Assembly: GCA_038212215.1 (NCBI GenBank) | Contig: JBBQUT010000014.1 | Coordinates: forward strand, 37,601 to 101,600 | Direction of reading: 5' to 3' | DNA: 64,000 bases | Origin: JALZAI01 sp038212215 | GTDB lineage: Bacteria > Actinomycetota > Actinomycetes > Mycobacteriales > Jatrophihabitantaceae | Shown here: one piece after another, positions 49,406-57,556 of the stretch | Position numbering within the stretch: position 1 is the first letter of the stretch | Layout: every line of letters begins with the position of its first letter | Program-made: the position numbers and the translations under genes | The notes under the pieces: model-generated | What the model was told of the DNA's origin: nothing | The model's database searches: none | Seen by the model: only the letters and a program-made list of their open reading frames with translations

Positions 49406-50848
49406 ATGCCCACTTCGCGCGGCGGGTTACCGCCCTTGCCGCCACACCTCGACCCCCGTGGCCGAGGTAGTGCACCGACGCGCCGCGATAGCGGCAAACG
49501 GGTCCGCTGGGCGCGCATCGTCTCCGGGCTGCTCTCGGCCACGATCATCGCGGGATTCGGTTACGGCTGGAAGAACTACCGCGACCTCAACAACGGCCTG
49601 CAGCGCCTCGCCATCCACACCGGCACTCAGAACGGCAGCGACATCGACGGCCGGGACCAGAATCTGCTGATCGTCGGCAACGACGACCGCACCGATATGA
49701 CCCGAGCCGAGGCGCGGGCCCTGCACACCGGCCGCGGCCAGGGCAGCATCAGCACCGACACGATGATGATCGTGCACGTGCCCGCTGACGGCTCGAAGGC
49801 AACGTTGATCTCGTTGCCGCGTGACTCCTACGTCGCCATCCCGGGCCACGGCATGAACAAGCTCAACTCGGCCTACGCCGCCGCTTACACCCACACCACG
49901 GGCAACCTGAACGCCCGCCGCGCGGCTGGCGCCGACCTGCTCATCAAGACGATCTCCCATCTCACCGGACTGACGATCGACCATTTCGTCCAGGTCGGCC
50001 TGCTCGGTTTCTACCGCATCAGCAATGCGATCGGCGGGGTCACGGTCGACCTGTGCCGGGCCGTCAACGACAGCTATAGCGGGCTGCGCCTGAGTGCGGG
50101 CAAGCACATCATCCAGGGCGTCACGGCGTTGGCATTCGTCCGGCAGCGGCACGGCCTGACCAATGGCGACATCGATCGCACGCAGCGGCAGCGGTACTTC
50201 CTGACCGCCGCCTTCCGCAAGATCGCATCGGCAGGCACGCTGCTCAATCCCGGCCGGCTGCACGACCTGGTCCGCGCCGTCGACACCTCGCTTTACGTCG
50301 ACTCCGGCGCCAACATCGGCAACCTCGGGGCACAAATGGCCGATCTCAGCGCGAACAACATCGTCGGACGAGCAATCCCGTTCCAGGGTTTCGACAACAA
50401 CTCCCCCGTCGGCAGCGTGGTGCTAGTCGATCCGGCGCGGGTCCGCAAGTTCGTCAACGCGCTGATCGGCTCCGGCAATTCGGCGCTCGCGAACGCGACG
50501 CCGGTCGATCCGTCGACCGTCACGGTGTCAGTGCTCAATGGCGGCGCAGCAAACGGCGCTGCCGGACGCGCCGCCGCAACGCTGCGCTCAGCGGGCTTCA
50601 CCGCGACGCCGGGCGACAGCACCGCACCGAGCGCCACAACCATCATCGAATACGCCGGCGGGCAGGAGGCACAGGCCAAGACGCTCGCCCGCTACGTGCC
50701 CGGTGCCGTGCTTCGCTCGGGTTCGGTCTCCGCCGTCACCCTGGTGCTGGGCTCGGACGGACTCCATGCACAGTCCAGTGCCGCCGCGGCGCCCAAGCAC
50801 CAGGCTTTGCCCAAGAAGCGCGCGGTCGACGCCGGATGCATCAACTAA
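49406..50848 (+). CDS. LCP ligase with LytR_C domain, paralogue 2
   Basis: A 480-residue LCP enzyme with the same layout: membrane helix at about 32-50 (GLLSATIIAGFGYGWKNYRD), LCP domain with LLIVGNDDRTDMTRAEARAL, ISTDTMMIVHVPADGSKATL, SLPRDSYVAIPGHGMNKLNS, HLTGLTIDHFVQVGLLGFYR and FVRQRHGLTNGDIDRTQRQR, and a LytR_C domain (TVTVSVLNGGAANGAAGRAA). It ends in DAGCIN. It lies 64 bp after paralogue 1 and ten bases before paralogue 3. Its helix-flanking sequence GFGYGWKNYRDLNNGLQRL is nearly identical in paralogue 3, so those two are the more recent duplicates. Confidence 0.93.
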   Translation: MPTSRGGLPPLPPHLDPRGRGSAPTRRDSGKRVRWARIVSGLLSATIIAGFGYGWKNYRDLNNGLQRLAIHTGTQNGSDIDGRDQNLLIVGNDDRTDMTRAEARALHTGRGQGSISTDTMMIVHVPADGSKATLISLPRDSYVAIPGHGMNKLNSAYAAAYTHTTGNLNARRAAGADLLIKTISHLTGLTIDHFVQVGLLGFYRISNAIGGVTVDLCRAVNDSYSGLRLSAGKHIIQGVTALAFVRQRHGLTNGDIDRTQRQRYFLTAAFRKIASAGTLLNPGRLHDLVRAVDTSLYVDSGANIGNLGAQMADLSANNIVGRAIPFQGFDNNSPVGSVVLVDPARVRKFVNALIGSGNSALANATPVDPSTVTVSVLNGGAANGAAGRAAATLRSAGFTATPGDSTAPSATTIIEYAGGQEAQAKTLARYVPGAVLRSGSVSAVTLVLGSDGLHAQSSAAAAPKHQALPKKRAVDAGCIN

Positions 50849-50857
50849 TCTCGAACC

Positions 50858-52048
50858 ATGCCAGATTCGGTCGCCGTGCGACACCGCGCCGCGGATGATC
50901 GCCAGGTGTGGATCGGCCGCGGCGTGTTCACCGCGAAGGTCCTCGCCGCGATCCTGTCAGCGGCCCTGCTCGCCGGCTTCGGGTACGGCTGGAAGAACTA
51001 CCGCGATCTGAACAACGGGTTGCAGCGGCTGAGCCTGCCGAACCTCAACCAACCGCGGCAGACCGACAGTGGCACGGCGCCCAACGGATCGCCCGACCCC
51101 CAGGTCAACGGCAAGGACGAGAACATTCTGATCGCGGGCGCCGACGACCGCAGCGCCATGACTGCCGCCGAGATCAAGCTGCTGCACGTCGGACACGACC
51201 AGAGCCTGTCCACCGACGTCCTGATGGTCGTGCACGTCCCCGCCGACGGCTCGAAGGCGACGCTGCTCTCGATTCCACGCGACTCCTACGTCGACATTCC
51301 CGGCTACCGCAAGAACAAGATCAACGCCGCATTCGCCGACGGTTGGGGCGACGCGAGCGGCGATGCCAAAGCCAAACAGAATGCCGGCGCCGACAAGCTG
51401 ATCGAGACCGTCCGGAACTTGACCGGGCTGACGATCACGCACTACGTGCAGGTGGGCTTCGTCGGGTTCTACCGCATCGCGCAGGCGATCCGTGGCATCA
51501 CCGTGGATCTCTGCCACGCTGTCGACGACAAGCGCTATTCCGGATTCGTGCAGAGCGCGGGGCGGCACAACCTGAACCCGGTCGAGTCGCTGGAGTTCGT
51601 TCGCCAGCGGCACAACCTGCCCGGTGGCGATCTCGGCCGGGCCAAGCGCGCGCGCTATTTCATCACCGCCGCCTTCCGCAAGATCTCCTCGGCGAACGTG
51701 CTGACGAGACTGCCGACGCTCGTGCACGCCATCACCAGCTCGATGTATGTCGACCAGCGGTTCAAGATCTCCGATTTCGCTGCGCAGATGGCAGATCTGA
51801 GCGCCGACAACATCATCGGGCAGACCATCCCGACGAACGGCACCGGTCTCGCCGACGGCCAGGACGTCGTCTTCGTCAACCCCGTCACGGTGCGCAAGAA
51901 GGTGGCGCAGCTGGTGGCGGGCTCGGGATCGTCGCCATCCCCTTCGTCGACGCAAGGCAGCTCGAGCACGGCAGGTACCTCGAAGGCACCCTCATCCGGC
52001 GCCTCCAAAACACCCGGCCGGCCCATCGACGCCGCCTGCGTCAACTGA
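50858..52048 (+). CDS. LCP ligase without LytR_C domain, paralogue 3
   Basis: A 396-residue LCP enzyme. After the membrane helix (about 24-43, KVLAAILSAALLAGFGYGWK) comes the LCP domain: NILIAGADDRSAMTAAEIKL, LSTDVLMVVHVPADGSKATL, SIPRDSYVDIPGYRKNKINA, NLTGLTITHYVQVGFVGFYR and FVRQRHNLPGGDLGRAKRAR. The C-terminal LytR_C domain of its two neighbours is missing, replaced by a short Ser/Thr/Pro tail (SSPSPSSTQGSSSTAGTSK) that still ends in AACVN. Its stop overlaps the next start (TGATG). It attaches glycopolymers to the wall. The loss of LytR_C suggests a different partner or substrate. Confidence 0.93.
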   Translation: MPDSVAVRHRAADDRQVWIGRGVFTAKVLAAILSAALLAGFGYGWKNYRDLNNGLQRLSLPNLNQPRQTDSGTAPNGSPDPQVNGKDENILIAGADDRSAMTAAEIKLLHVGHDQSLSTDVLMVVHVPADGSKATLLSIPRDSYVDIPGYRKNKINAAFADGWGDASGDAKAKQNAGADKLIETVRNLTGLTITHYVQVGFVGFYRIAQAIRGITVDLCHAVDDKRYSGFVQSAGRHNLNPVESLEFVRQRHNLPGGDLGRAKRARYFITAAFRKISSANVLTRLPTLVHAITSSMYVDQRFKISDFAAQMADLSADNIIGQTIPTNGTGLADGQDVVFVNPVTVRKKVAQLVAGSGSSPSPSSTQGSSSTAGTSKAPSSGASKTPGRPIDAACVN

Positions 52049-52758
52049 TGGACACGCCGGAGCGATTCTTCGCGGAGCTGCTCACGAACGCCCCGACGCG
52101 TCCATTCGTGACGTATTACGACGAGGCGAGTGGCGAGCGTGCGGAGCTCTCGGCCCGCTCACTCGGCAATTGGGTCGCCAAGACGCACTTCCTGCTGAGC
52201 GACGAGCTGGGTCTGGGCGCAGGCGATTCGGCGCTGCTCGCGCTCCCGGTGCACTGGATTTCGGTGCCGGCCGTGCTGGGCTGCCTCACCGCGGGGCTGG
52301 AACTGGTCCAGAGTGGCGGGGACGTCGCGTTCGTCGCGCCGGAATCGGTAGCAGGCGCGGCCGGCGTCCCAGACGTGTTTGCCATTGCTCCTGAATCGGC
52401 GGCCACCGGGTTCGGAAACAATCCTCCGGACGGCACGCAGGATTACGTGACTGCCGTCCGACCGCAGGCGGACAACTGGGCGTCCGTGCGTTTCGGCGCC
52501 GGACCGGGTGATCCGTGCCTTGCCGGACGCAGCCGTGCAGCCGTCGCCGCTCTGGCGCGAGAGCGCGCCGCGGCGTTGGGTATCGCTACAGGAGGGCGGG
52601 TGTTGACGACCCGCGACTGGTCCGCACCGGACGACCTGATCGACACCTTGCTGGCCCCGCTGGCCGCGGGCGGGTCGGTCGTCTACGTCCGACATTGCAC
52701 GGACGAGGCGGTTCTGCAGCGCAGGGTCGACCAGGAGCGCGCGAGCGTGCGGATCTGA
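52048..52758 (+). CDS. TIGR03089 family protein (degenerate AMP-binding-like)
   Basis: A 236-residue protein starting MDTPERFFAELLTNAPTRPF and continuing VTYYDEASGERAELSARSLG with NWVAKTHFLLSDELGLGAGD. This is the TIGR03089 family, actinobacterial proteins that resemble the N-terminal part of acyl-AMP ligases but are too short for a complete adenylation domain. The start overlaps the LCP stop, so it is co-translated with the LCP genes. The same adjacency is found in mycobacteria. Function is not established; a role linked to cell-wall ligation is an inference from position alone. Confidence 0.9.
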   Translation: MDTPERFFAELLTNAPTRPFVTYYDEASGERAELSARSLGNWVAKTHFLLSDELGLGAGDSALLALPVHWISVPAVLGCLTAGLELVQSGGDVAFVAPESVAGAAGVPDVFAIAPESAATGFGNNPPDGTQDYVTAVRPQADNWASVRFGAGPGDPCLAGRSRAAVAALARERAAALGIATGGRVLTTRDWSAPDDLIDTLLAPLAAGGSVVYVRHCTDEAVLQRRVDQERASVRI

Positions 52759-52771
52759 GCGCGGGCAACGC

Positions 52772-53551
52772 TCAGATGAGCTCGACAGCGTCGGCGATCG
52801 ACTCCAGCACCCGGCCGGGACGAAACGGGTACCGGTTGAGGCCATCGCGACGCGTCGAGCCGGTCAGCACCAGGATGGTGTCCAGACCCGCCTCGATGCC
52901 GGCGATCACGTCGGTGTCCATCCGGTCGCCGACCATGACCGTGCTTTCCGAATGCGCGTGGATGCGGTTCATGGCGCTGCGAAACATCATCGGGTTGGGC
53001 TTGCCGACGAAATAGGGATCGGCTCCGGTCGCCTTGGTGATCAGCGCCGCCACCGAGCCGGTTGCAGGCGTGGCGCCTTGCGGGCTCGGCCCGGTCGCGT
53101 CGGGATTCGTCGCGATGAAACGCGCACCGGCGTCGATCAACCGGATCGCCTTGGTGATCGCCTCGAAGGAGTAGGTCCGCGTCTCGCCGAGCACGACGTA
53201 GTCGGGGTCGGCCTCGGTCAGCACATAGCCGGCCTCGTGCAGCGCGGTCGTCAGCCCGGCTTCGCCGATCACGAAGGCTGATCCGCCCGGCATCTGCTCA
53301 GCCAGGAAGTCCGCAGTGGCCAGCGCCGACGTCCAGATCGCTGCCTCGGGCACCACCAGTCCCGCTCGACTCAAGCGGGCCGAGAGGTCACGGGGAGTGT
53401 AGATCGAGTTGTTGGTGAGGACGAGGAAGCGACGCTCGCGCGCGAGCAGCCGGTCCAGGAAATCTGCGGCGCCGGGCAGCGCCTTTTCCTCGTGTACCAG
53501 GACGCCGTCCATGTCCGTCAGCCAGCATTCGGCTGGGCCGCGGTTGTTCAT
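52772..53551 (-). CDS. HAD-superfamily IIA phosphatase (NagD/pNPPase-like)
   Basis: A 259-residue HAD hydrolase: motif I CWLTDMDGVLVHEEKALPGA (DxDG), motif II FLVLTNNSIYTPRDLSARL, motif III lysine in ATGADPYFVGKPNPMMFRSA and motif IV STVMVGDRMDTDVIAGIEAG. The C2a cap and TNNS loop put it with NagD-type sugar or nucleotide phosphatases. The start at MNNRGPAE is chosen because homology begins right there and long upstream codons have no support. It converges on TIGR03089 and is divergent from the dienelactone hydrolase across a hairpin-bearing spacer. Confidence 0.9.
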   Translation of the reverse strand: MNNRGPAECWLTDMDGVLVHEEKALPGAADFLDRLLARERRFLVLTNNSIYTPRDLSARLSRAGLVVPEAAIWTSALATADFLAEQMPGGSAFVIGEAGLTTALHEAGYVLTEADPDYVVLGETRTYSFEAITKAIRLIDAGARFIATNPDATGPSPQGATPATGSVAALITKATGADPYFVGKPNPMMFRSAMNRIHAHSESTVMVGDRMDTDVIAGIEAGLDTILVLTGSTRRDGLNRYPFRPGRVLESIADAVELI

Positions 53552-53589
53552 GCCCACCCGCGTAACGCCGCGCAATGACGTCGGATCGC

Positions 53590-53637
53590 TCGCCTCATCC
53601 TTCGACGGTAGTGCCTTGCTACGACAGGATGAGGCGA
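53590..53637. repeat. Perfect 11-bp inverted repeat in a divergent control region
   Basis: TCGCCTCATCC (53590-53600) is exactly complementary to GGATGAGGCGA (53627-53637), with 26 bases between. A smaller GTAG/CTAC pair lies inside. The site lies between the divergent HAD and dienelactone hydrolase genes, 50 bases before the latter, so an operator or a structured RNA leader is more likely than a terminator. Confidence 0.6.
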
Positions 53638-53686
53638 TGGCAGGGTAAGCAGGCGAGGATAGCCGCGCTCGAGGAGAGGAACCATC

Positions 53687-54385
53687 GTGTCCGAGGAAAA
53701 CCCACGCCAGAACGTCACGTTCGCCAGCAACGGCGGGCAGGCGCACGGCTACCTGGTCAGGCCGCCGTCCGGAACCGGGCCGGGGCTGGTCGTCATCCAG
53801 GAATGGTGGGGGCTCGATGATCACATGGCCGACATCGTCGATCGCTTCGCAGCCGCCGGCTTCGTTGCGCTCGCGCCGGATCTCTACGGCGGACGTGTCG
53901 CACACGACACCGACTCCGCCGCGAAGATGCTGCAGGCGCTGCCGGTCGACGACGCGGCCCGCGACCTAGCCAGCGCGGTGGATTACCTGCTCGCGGACGA
54001 CTCGGTCACCTCCGCAACGATCGGCACGGTCGGCTTCTGCATGGGCGGCGGCTTCGTCCTTCAGCTCGCGGCCCAGCAAGGCGACAAGATCGGCGCGGCC
54101 GTCGCGTTCTACGGGGTTGGCCCGGCCGTCCCGGATCAGTACCGCTCGGTCACCGCGTCCATCCAGGGCCACTACGGCGAGCAGGACGAAATGTATCCGG
54201 TCGCCCAGGCGCGCGAGCAGGAGAAGCAGATCCGCGCCGAGTCGCAGGGCTCGGTCGAATTCTTCTACTACCCGGCCGGGCACGCGTTTCACAATGACAA
54301 GGACCGGCTCGGCACCTATGACCCGGACAGCGCCAAGCTGGCGTGGGACCGCAGCGTCGAGTTCCTGCGCGCCAACCTGGCCTAG
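53687..54385 (+). CDS. Dienelactone hydrolase family protein
   Basis: A 232-residue alpha/beta hydrolase: GPGLVVIQEWWGLDDHMADI, FVALAPDLYGGRVAHDTDSA, the nucleophile elbow GTVGFCMGGGFVLQLAAQQG with catalytic cysteine, GHYGEQDEMYPVAQAREQEK with the aspartate and YYPAGHAFHNDKD with the histidine. The Cys-Asp-His triad is characteristic of dienelactone hydrolases of chlorocatechol breakdown, although many family members act on other esters. GTG start with a strong GAGGAGAGGA site. It may be regulated through the inverted repeat at 53590-53637. Confidence 0.9.
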   Translation: MSEENPRQNVTFASNGGQAHGYLVRPPSGTGPGLVVIQEWWGLDDHMADIVDRFAAAGFVALAPDLYGGRVAHDTDSAAKMLQALPVDDAARDLASAVDYLLADDSVTSATIGTVGFCMGGGFVLQLAAQQGDKIGAAVAFYGVGPAVPDQYRSVTASIQGHYGEQDEMYPVAQAREQEKQIRAESQGSVEFFYYPAGHAFHNDKDRLGTYDPDSAKLAWDRSVEFLRANLA

Positions 54386-54481
54386 ACCTCGCCACTGCCC
54401 GTTCGATCGGTATTCACCGCGCGGTCGCTCTCGGCGGACAGAGTCAGCTGCGCAAACATATCGAGAAGGGACCACCCTGCC

Positions 54482-55501
54482 GTGAAACTCTGGCACCGCA
54501 CCGCTCTGTCCGCTGCCGCCGCCGGCCTCGCCGCCGTGACGTGCACCGCGACGACCGCGACCGCGACCTCGTCACCCAGTCGCCCGTACACCTTCGCCGT
54601 CATCGGCGACATCCCGTACGAGGACGTGCAGATCGCGAACTTCCCGCACGTCATCGCACAGATCAACGCCGATCCGGCCGTGCAGTGGGTCGATCATCTC
54701 GGCGACATCAAGTCCGGCTCGAGCGCGTGCAGCAACGACTACTTCGCGATGATCAAGTCCCGGTTCGACACCTTCGCCGACCCGCTCGTCTACACGGTGG
54801 GCGACAACGAATGGACCGACTGCCACCGTCCGAGCGCCGGCGGTTACAACCCGCTCGAGCGGCTGGCCAAGATCCGACAGGTCTTTTTCCCGAACCCCGG
54901 CCAGACCCTCGGCCAGCACCCGGCCACGGTTCGTTCGCAGGCCGACATCGGCATCCCTGAGGACGTGCGCTGGCGTAGGGCCGGGGTGTCCTTCGCCGCG
55001 CTGCACATCGTCGGTAGCAACAACAGCCTCGCCCCGTGGACGGGCCAGACCGCACCGACACCCGAGCAGACCGCAGAGGTGCTGGCCCGCACGTCCGCGG
55101 TGATCGATGAAATTCACGCCGCGTTCGCCGACGCCAAGCACCACCATGACCGAGCGGTGACGCTGCTGGCCCAAGCCGACATGTTCGACCCGACAGTCAC
55201 CGACCCGCTGTTCGCCGACTACTTCGGCTTCCAGCCGATCGTTCGCGCCATCGCGCGTGAGGCGGCAGACTTCCGCGGGCCGGTGTATCTGTTCAACGGC
55301 GACAGTCACGTGTACAACGCCGATCATCCGCTGGCCGCCGGATCGTCCTGGCTGTCGTTTTACGGGGTCTCTGCGCCGGTGGCCAACCTGTCCCGCATTA
55401 CCGTCGACGGCTCGACCGCCGTCAACGACTACCTGCGGGTGACCGTGCAACCGGAGGGCAAGAGGGTGCTTTCCTGGGTGCGCGTGCCGTTCACGTCGTG
55501 A
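54482..55501 (+). CDS. Secreted calcineurin-like metallophosphatase
   Basis: A 339-residue protein with an N-terminal signal peptide (about 1-30, ALSAAAAGLAAVTCTATTAT). Metal-binding motifs are FAVIGDIPYEDVQI (Asp), WVDHLGDIKSG, YTVGDNEWTDCHR (GDNE) and YLFNGDSHVYNADHPL (GDSH). This is the calcineurin-like metallophosphoesterase pattern, with the substrate unknown. GTG start with GAGAAGGG upstream. It is probably exported by Sec and acts outside the cell. Its 3' end overlaps the convergent SIMPL gene by 11 bases. Confidence 0.88.
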   Translation: MKLWHRTALSAAAAGLAAVTCTATTATATSSPSRPYTFAVIGDIPYEDVQIANFPHVIAQINADPAVQWVDHLGDIKSGSSACSNDYFAMIKSRFDTFADPLVYTVGDNEWTDCHRPSAGGYNPLERLAKIRQVFFPNPGQTLGQHPATVRSQADIGIPEDVRWRRAGVSFAALHIVGSNNSLAPWTGQTAPTPEQTAEVLARTSAVIDEIHAAFADAKHHHDRAVTLLAQADMFDPTVTDPLFADYFGFQPIVRAIAREAADFRGPVYLFNGDSHVYNADHPLAAGSSWLSFYGVSAPVANLSRITVDGSTAVNDYLRVTVQPEGKRVLSWVRVPFTS

Positions 55502-56213
55502 CCTCTGGGGGCTCGGTCAGCGGCGCCGCAGTAGCCACGAATCGGGCCTCGATCGTCGCGCCGAGTTCCTGAGGGGCCGGGTCGAGCGTCGGTGCAGCGC
55601 CGTCGCCAAACATCGACGCGGTTCCTTCTGCAAGTTCGAACCTCGTGTGCGGGTGCGCCGCCCGGTCACCGCCGAGTAGGCCGACGTCGGCGACATGCTC
55701 GATCCGGTTCAGCGTCCCACCGAGCGCGGCGGCGTAGTCACGGCCCTTGGCTATGGCGGCCCGGATCGCGTCCGCCCGCACACGTGGCCACGCCGGGTTG
55801 TCTGCGTCGACCTGCCAGAGCACCCGCTGCACGTCGACGTTCTCGATCCCGGCTATCGCCTGCGCCACATCGTCGAGCAACCCTAAGTCACGGATTTGGA
55901 CATTCACCTGCAAGCCCGCCACGGTGCCGGTCGCCCTGCCGTGGCGGTCCTCCTTGGCGTAGGTGTGCAGTGAGTCCGTCGACCAGACCAGCGGCTCGCG
56001 CTCGGACTCGAGGGTCGACGGGACCGCCCCGATCGACCGCAGCGCCGTCTCGAACCGACCCTGTATCGCCGCGAGAACCGTCAGCGCAGCGGCCTTGGTC
56101 TCGCCGGTGACCTGAATTCCGGCGCTCACAACCGCCGAGTCGGGCGGCACTGTCCGGTGCGCCTCGCCGCGGACCGACAGCACTACCACCGCGTCCGCGT
56201 CAGGCATCGTCAC
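55491..56213 (-). CDS. SIMPL-domain (DUF541) protein
   Basis: A 240-residue protein with the SIMPL/DUF541 start VVVLSVRGEAHRTVPPDSAV, then SAGIQVTGETKAAALTVLAA, and VAGLQVNVQIRDLGLLDDVA with NPAWPRVRADAIRAAIAKGR. The fold is widespread and often linked to stress tolerance, but no reaction is known. No signal peptide is visible, so it should be cytoplasmic. The GTG start overlaps the stop of the upstream acyl-CoA dehydrogenase gene (GTGA), so the two are one operon. Confidence 0.88.
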   Translation of the reverse strand: MTMPDADAVVVLSVRGEAHRTVPPDSAVVSAGIQVTGETKAAALTVLAAIQGRFETALRSIGAVPSTLESEREPLVWSTDSLHTYAKEDRHGRATGTVAGLQVNVQIRDLGLLDDVAQAIAGIENVDVQRVLWQVDADNPAWPRVRADAIRAAIAKGRDYAAALGGTLNRIEHVADVGLLGGDRAAHPHTRFELAEGTASMFGDGAAPTLDPAPQELGATIEARFVATAAPLTEPPEVTT

Positions 56214-57370
56214 TTGAGCAGGTTCCGAGCCATCACCATCCGGTTGATCTGGTTCGTCCCTTCATAGATCTGCGTGATTTTCGCGTCGCGCATCATCCGC
56301 TCGACGGGGAAGTCCCTGGTGTAGCCGGCACCGCCAAATAGTTGCACCGCGTCGGTGGTCACCGACATCGCGGTGTCGGACGCGAACACCTTCGCCGCTG
56401 CCGAGGTGAACGTCAGGTTCGCCTCGTTGCGTTCGGCGCGTGCGGCGGCGGCATAGACCAGGTGGCGGGCGGCCTCGATGCGCATGCCCATGTCAGCCAG
56501 CATGAATTGCAGGCCCTGGAATTCCGCGATCGCGCGGCCGAACTGGTGGCGCTGCTTCATGTAGACCACGGTGGCGTCGAAGGCACCCTGTGCGATGCCG
56601 AGCGCCTGCGCGCCGATCGCAAGTCGGGTGTGGTCGAGCGTCCGCAACGCGGTTTTGAACCCGGTTCCGGGTTCGCCGATGATCCGATCTCCTGGAATCG
56701 TGCAGTTCTCGAAGTAGATCTCGCAGGTCGGGCTGCCCTTGATGCCGAGCTTGCGTTCCTTGGCGCCTACCGAGAAACCCGGATCGTCCTTGTGCACCAC
56801 GAAAGCCGAGATCCCGTTCGCGCCCTTGTCGGGGTCGGTCACGGCCATCACCGTGTAGTACGTCGAAACTCCGGCATTGGTGAGCCAGCACTTGGTGCCG
56901 TTGAGTACCCAGCTGTCGCCGTCGCGCATGGCCCGCGCACGCATGGAAGCGGCGTCCGAGCCTGCCTCCCGTTCGGAGAGCGCATAGCTGATCATTTCGC
57001 CGGCGGCGATGTCACCCAGCACGGTCTTCTTCAGATCTTCGGAGCCGGACAGGATGATCGGCTGCGAACCGAGCTTGTTGACTGCCGGGATCAGCGAGGA
57101 CGACGCGCAGACGCGGGCGACCTCCTCGACGACGATGCACGCCGAGATCGCATCCGCCCCGGCCCCGCCGTACTCCTCCGGAATGTGCACCGCATGGAAC
57201 CCCGCGCGTACCAAGGCCGCCAGCACGTCGTAGGGAAATTCCGCCTTCTCGTCGATCTCCGCCGCTCGCGGTGCGATCTTGTCCTCCGCGAGTTCTCGGA
57301 TCGCCTCGCGTAGCATCCGCTGCTCGTCGGACAGTTGGTACTGGTCGAAGTCAGGATTTACGGTGCCCAT
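56210..57370 (-). CDS. Acyl-CoA dehydrogenase (FadE25-like)
   Basis: A 386-residue acyl-CoA dehydrogenase: LSDEQRMLREAIRELAEDKI, HIPEEYGGAGADAISACIVV, ISYALSEREAGSDAASMRAR, GTKCWLTNAGVSTYYTVMAV, TRLAIGAQALGIAQGAFDAT, QRHQFGRAIAEFQGLQFMLA and TQIYEGTNQINRMVMARNLL, where the glutamate is the catalytic base. High conservation and the nearby fbiAB/LCP/TIGR03089 order recall mycobacterial fadE25. It dehydrogenates short-chain acyl-CoA and passes electrons to ETF. ATG start; it is divergent from the region leading to glyA. Confidence 0.93.
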   Translation of the reverse strand: MGTVNPDFDQYQLSDEQRMLREAIRELAEDKIAPRAAEIDEKAEFPYDVLAALVRAGFHAVHIPEEYGGAGADAISACIVVEEVARVCASSSLIPAVNKLGSQPIILSGSEDLKKTVLGDIAAGEMISYALSEREAGSDAASMRARAMRDGDSWVLNGTKCWLTNAGVSTYYTVMAVTDPDKGANGISAFVVHKDDPGFSVGAKERKLGIKGSPTCEIYFENCTIPGDRIIGEPGTGFKTALRTLDHTRLAIGAQALGIAQGAFDATVVYMKQRHQFGRAIAEFQGLQFMLADMGMRIEAARHLVYAAAARAERNEANLTFTSAAAKVFASDTAMSVTTDAVQLFGGAGYTRDFPVERMMRDAKITQIYEGTNQINRMVMARNLLK

Positions 57371-57500
57371 GACTGCATAGTAGGACGCGTCGGAACAATG
57401 AACGCTGGGAACGCATTAGCTATGCTCGCCCACGAGGCGGTGCTGCTGCCGCGCTCTCGGTTCTGGTTGAACCGCCGGCTGCGAGCAATGCCGACCCGGC

Positions 57501-57540
57501 CGACGACCGGCCCGACGACCGGCCCGACGACCGGCCTGAC
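57501..57540 (+). repeat. 12-bp tandem repeat in the glyA leader
   Basis: Three units of CGACGACCGGCC (57501-57512, 57513-57524, 57525-57536) and a partial fourth stand 17 bases before the glyA ATG. They encode a T-G-P-T type repeat if translated from an upstream start. No recognised riboswitch was found in the 186-base leader. Confidence 0.75.
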
Positions 57541-57556
57541 GAATGAGGAGACGCCA

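Noticed and set aside
47818..49548. Open frame of about 570 codons opposite the first LCP gene
   Set aside because: The plus strand encodes a clear LCP ligase with matching codon bias. The antisense product is low-complexity and has no motif.
57371..57556. Glycine or folate riboswitch upstream of glyA
   Set aside because: The leader consists largely of a 12-bp GC-rich tandem repeat, and I could not find the conserved cores of a known riboswitch.
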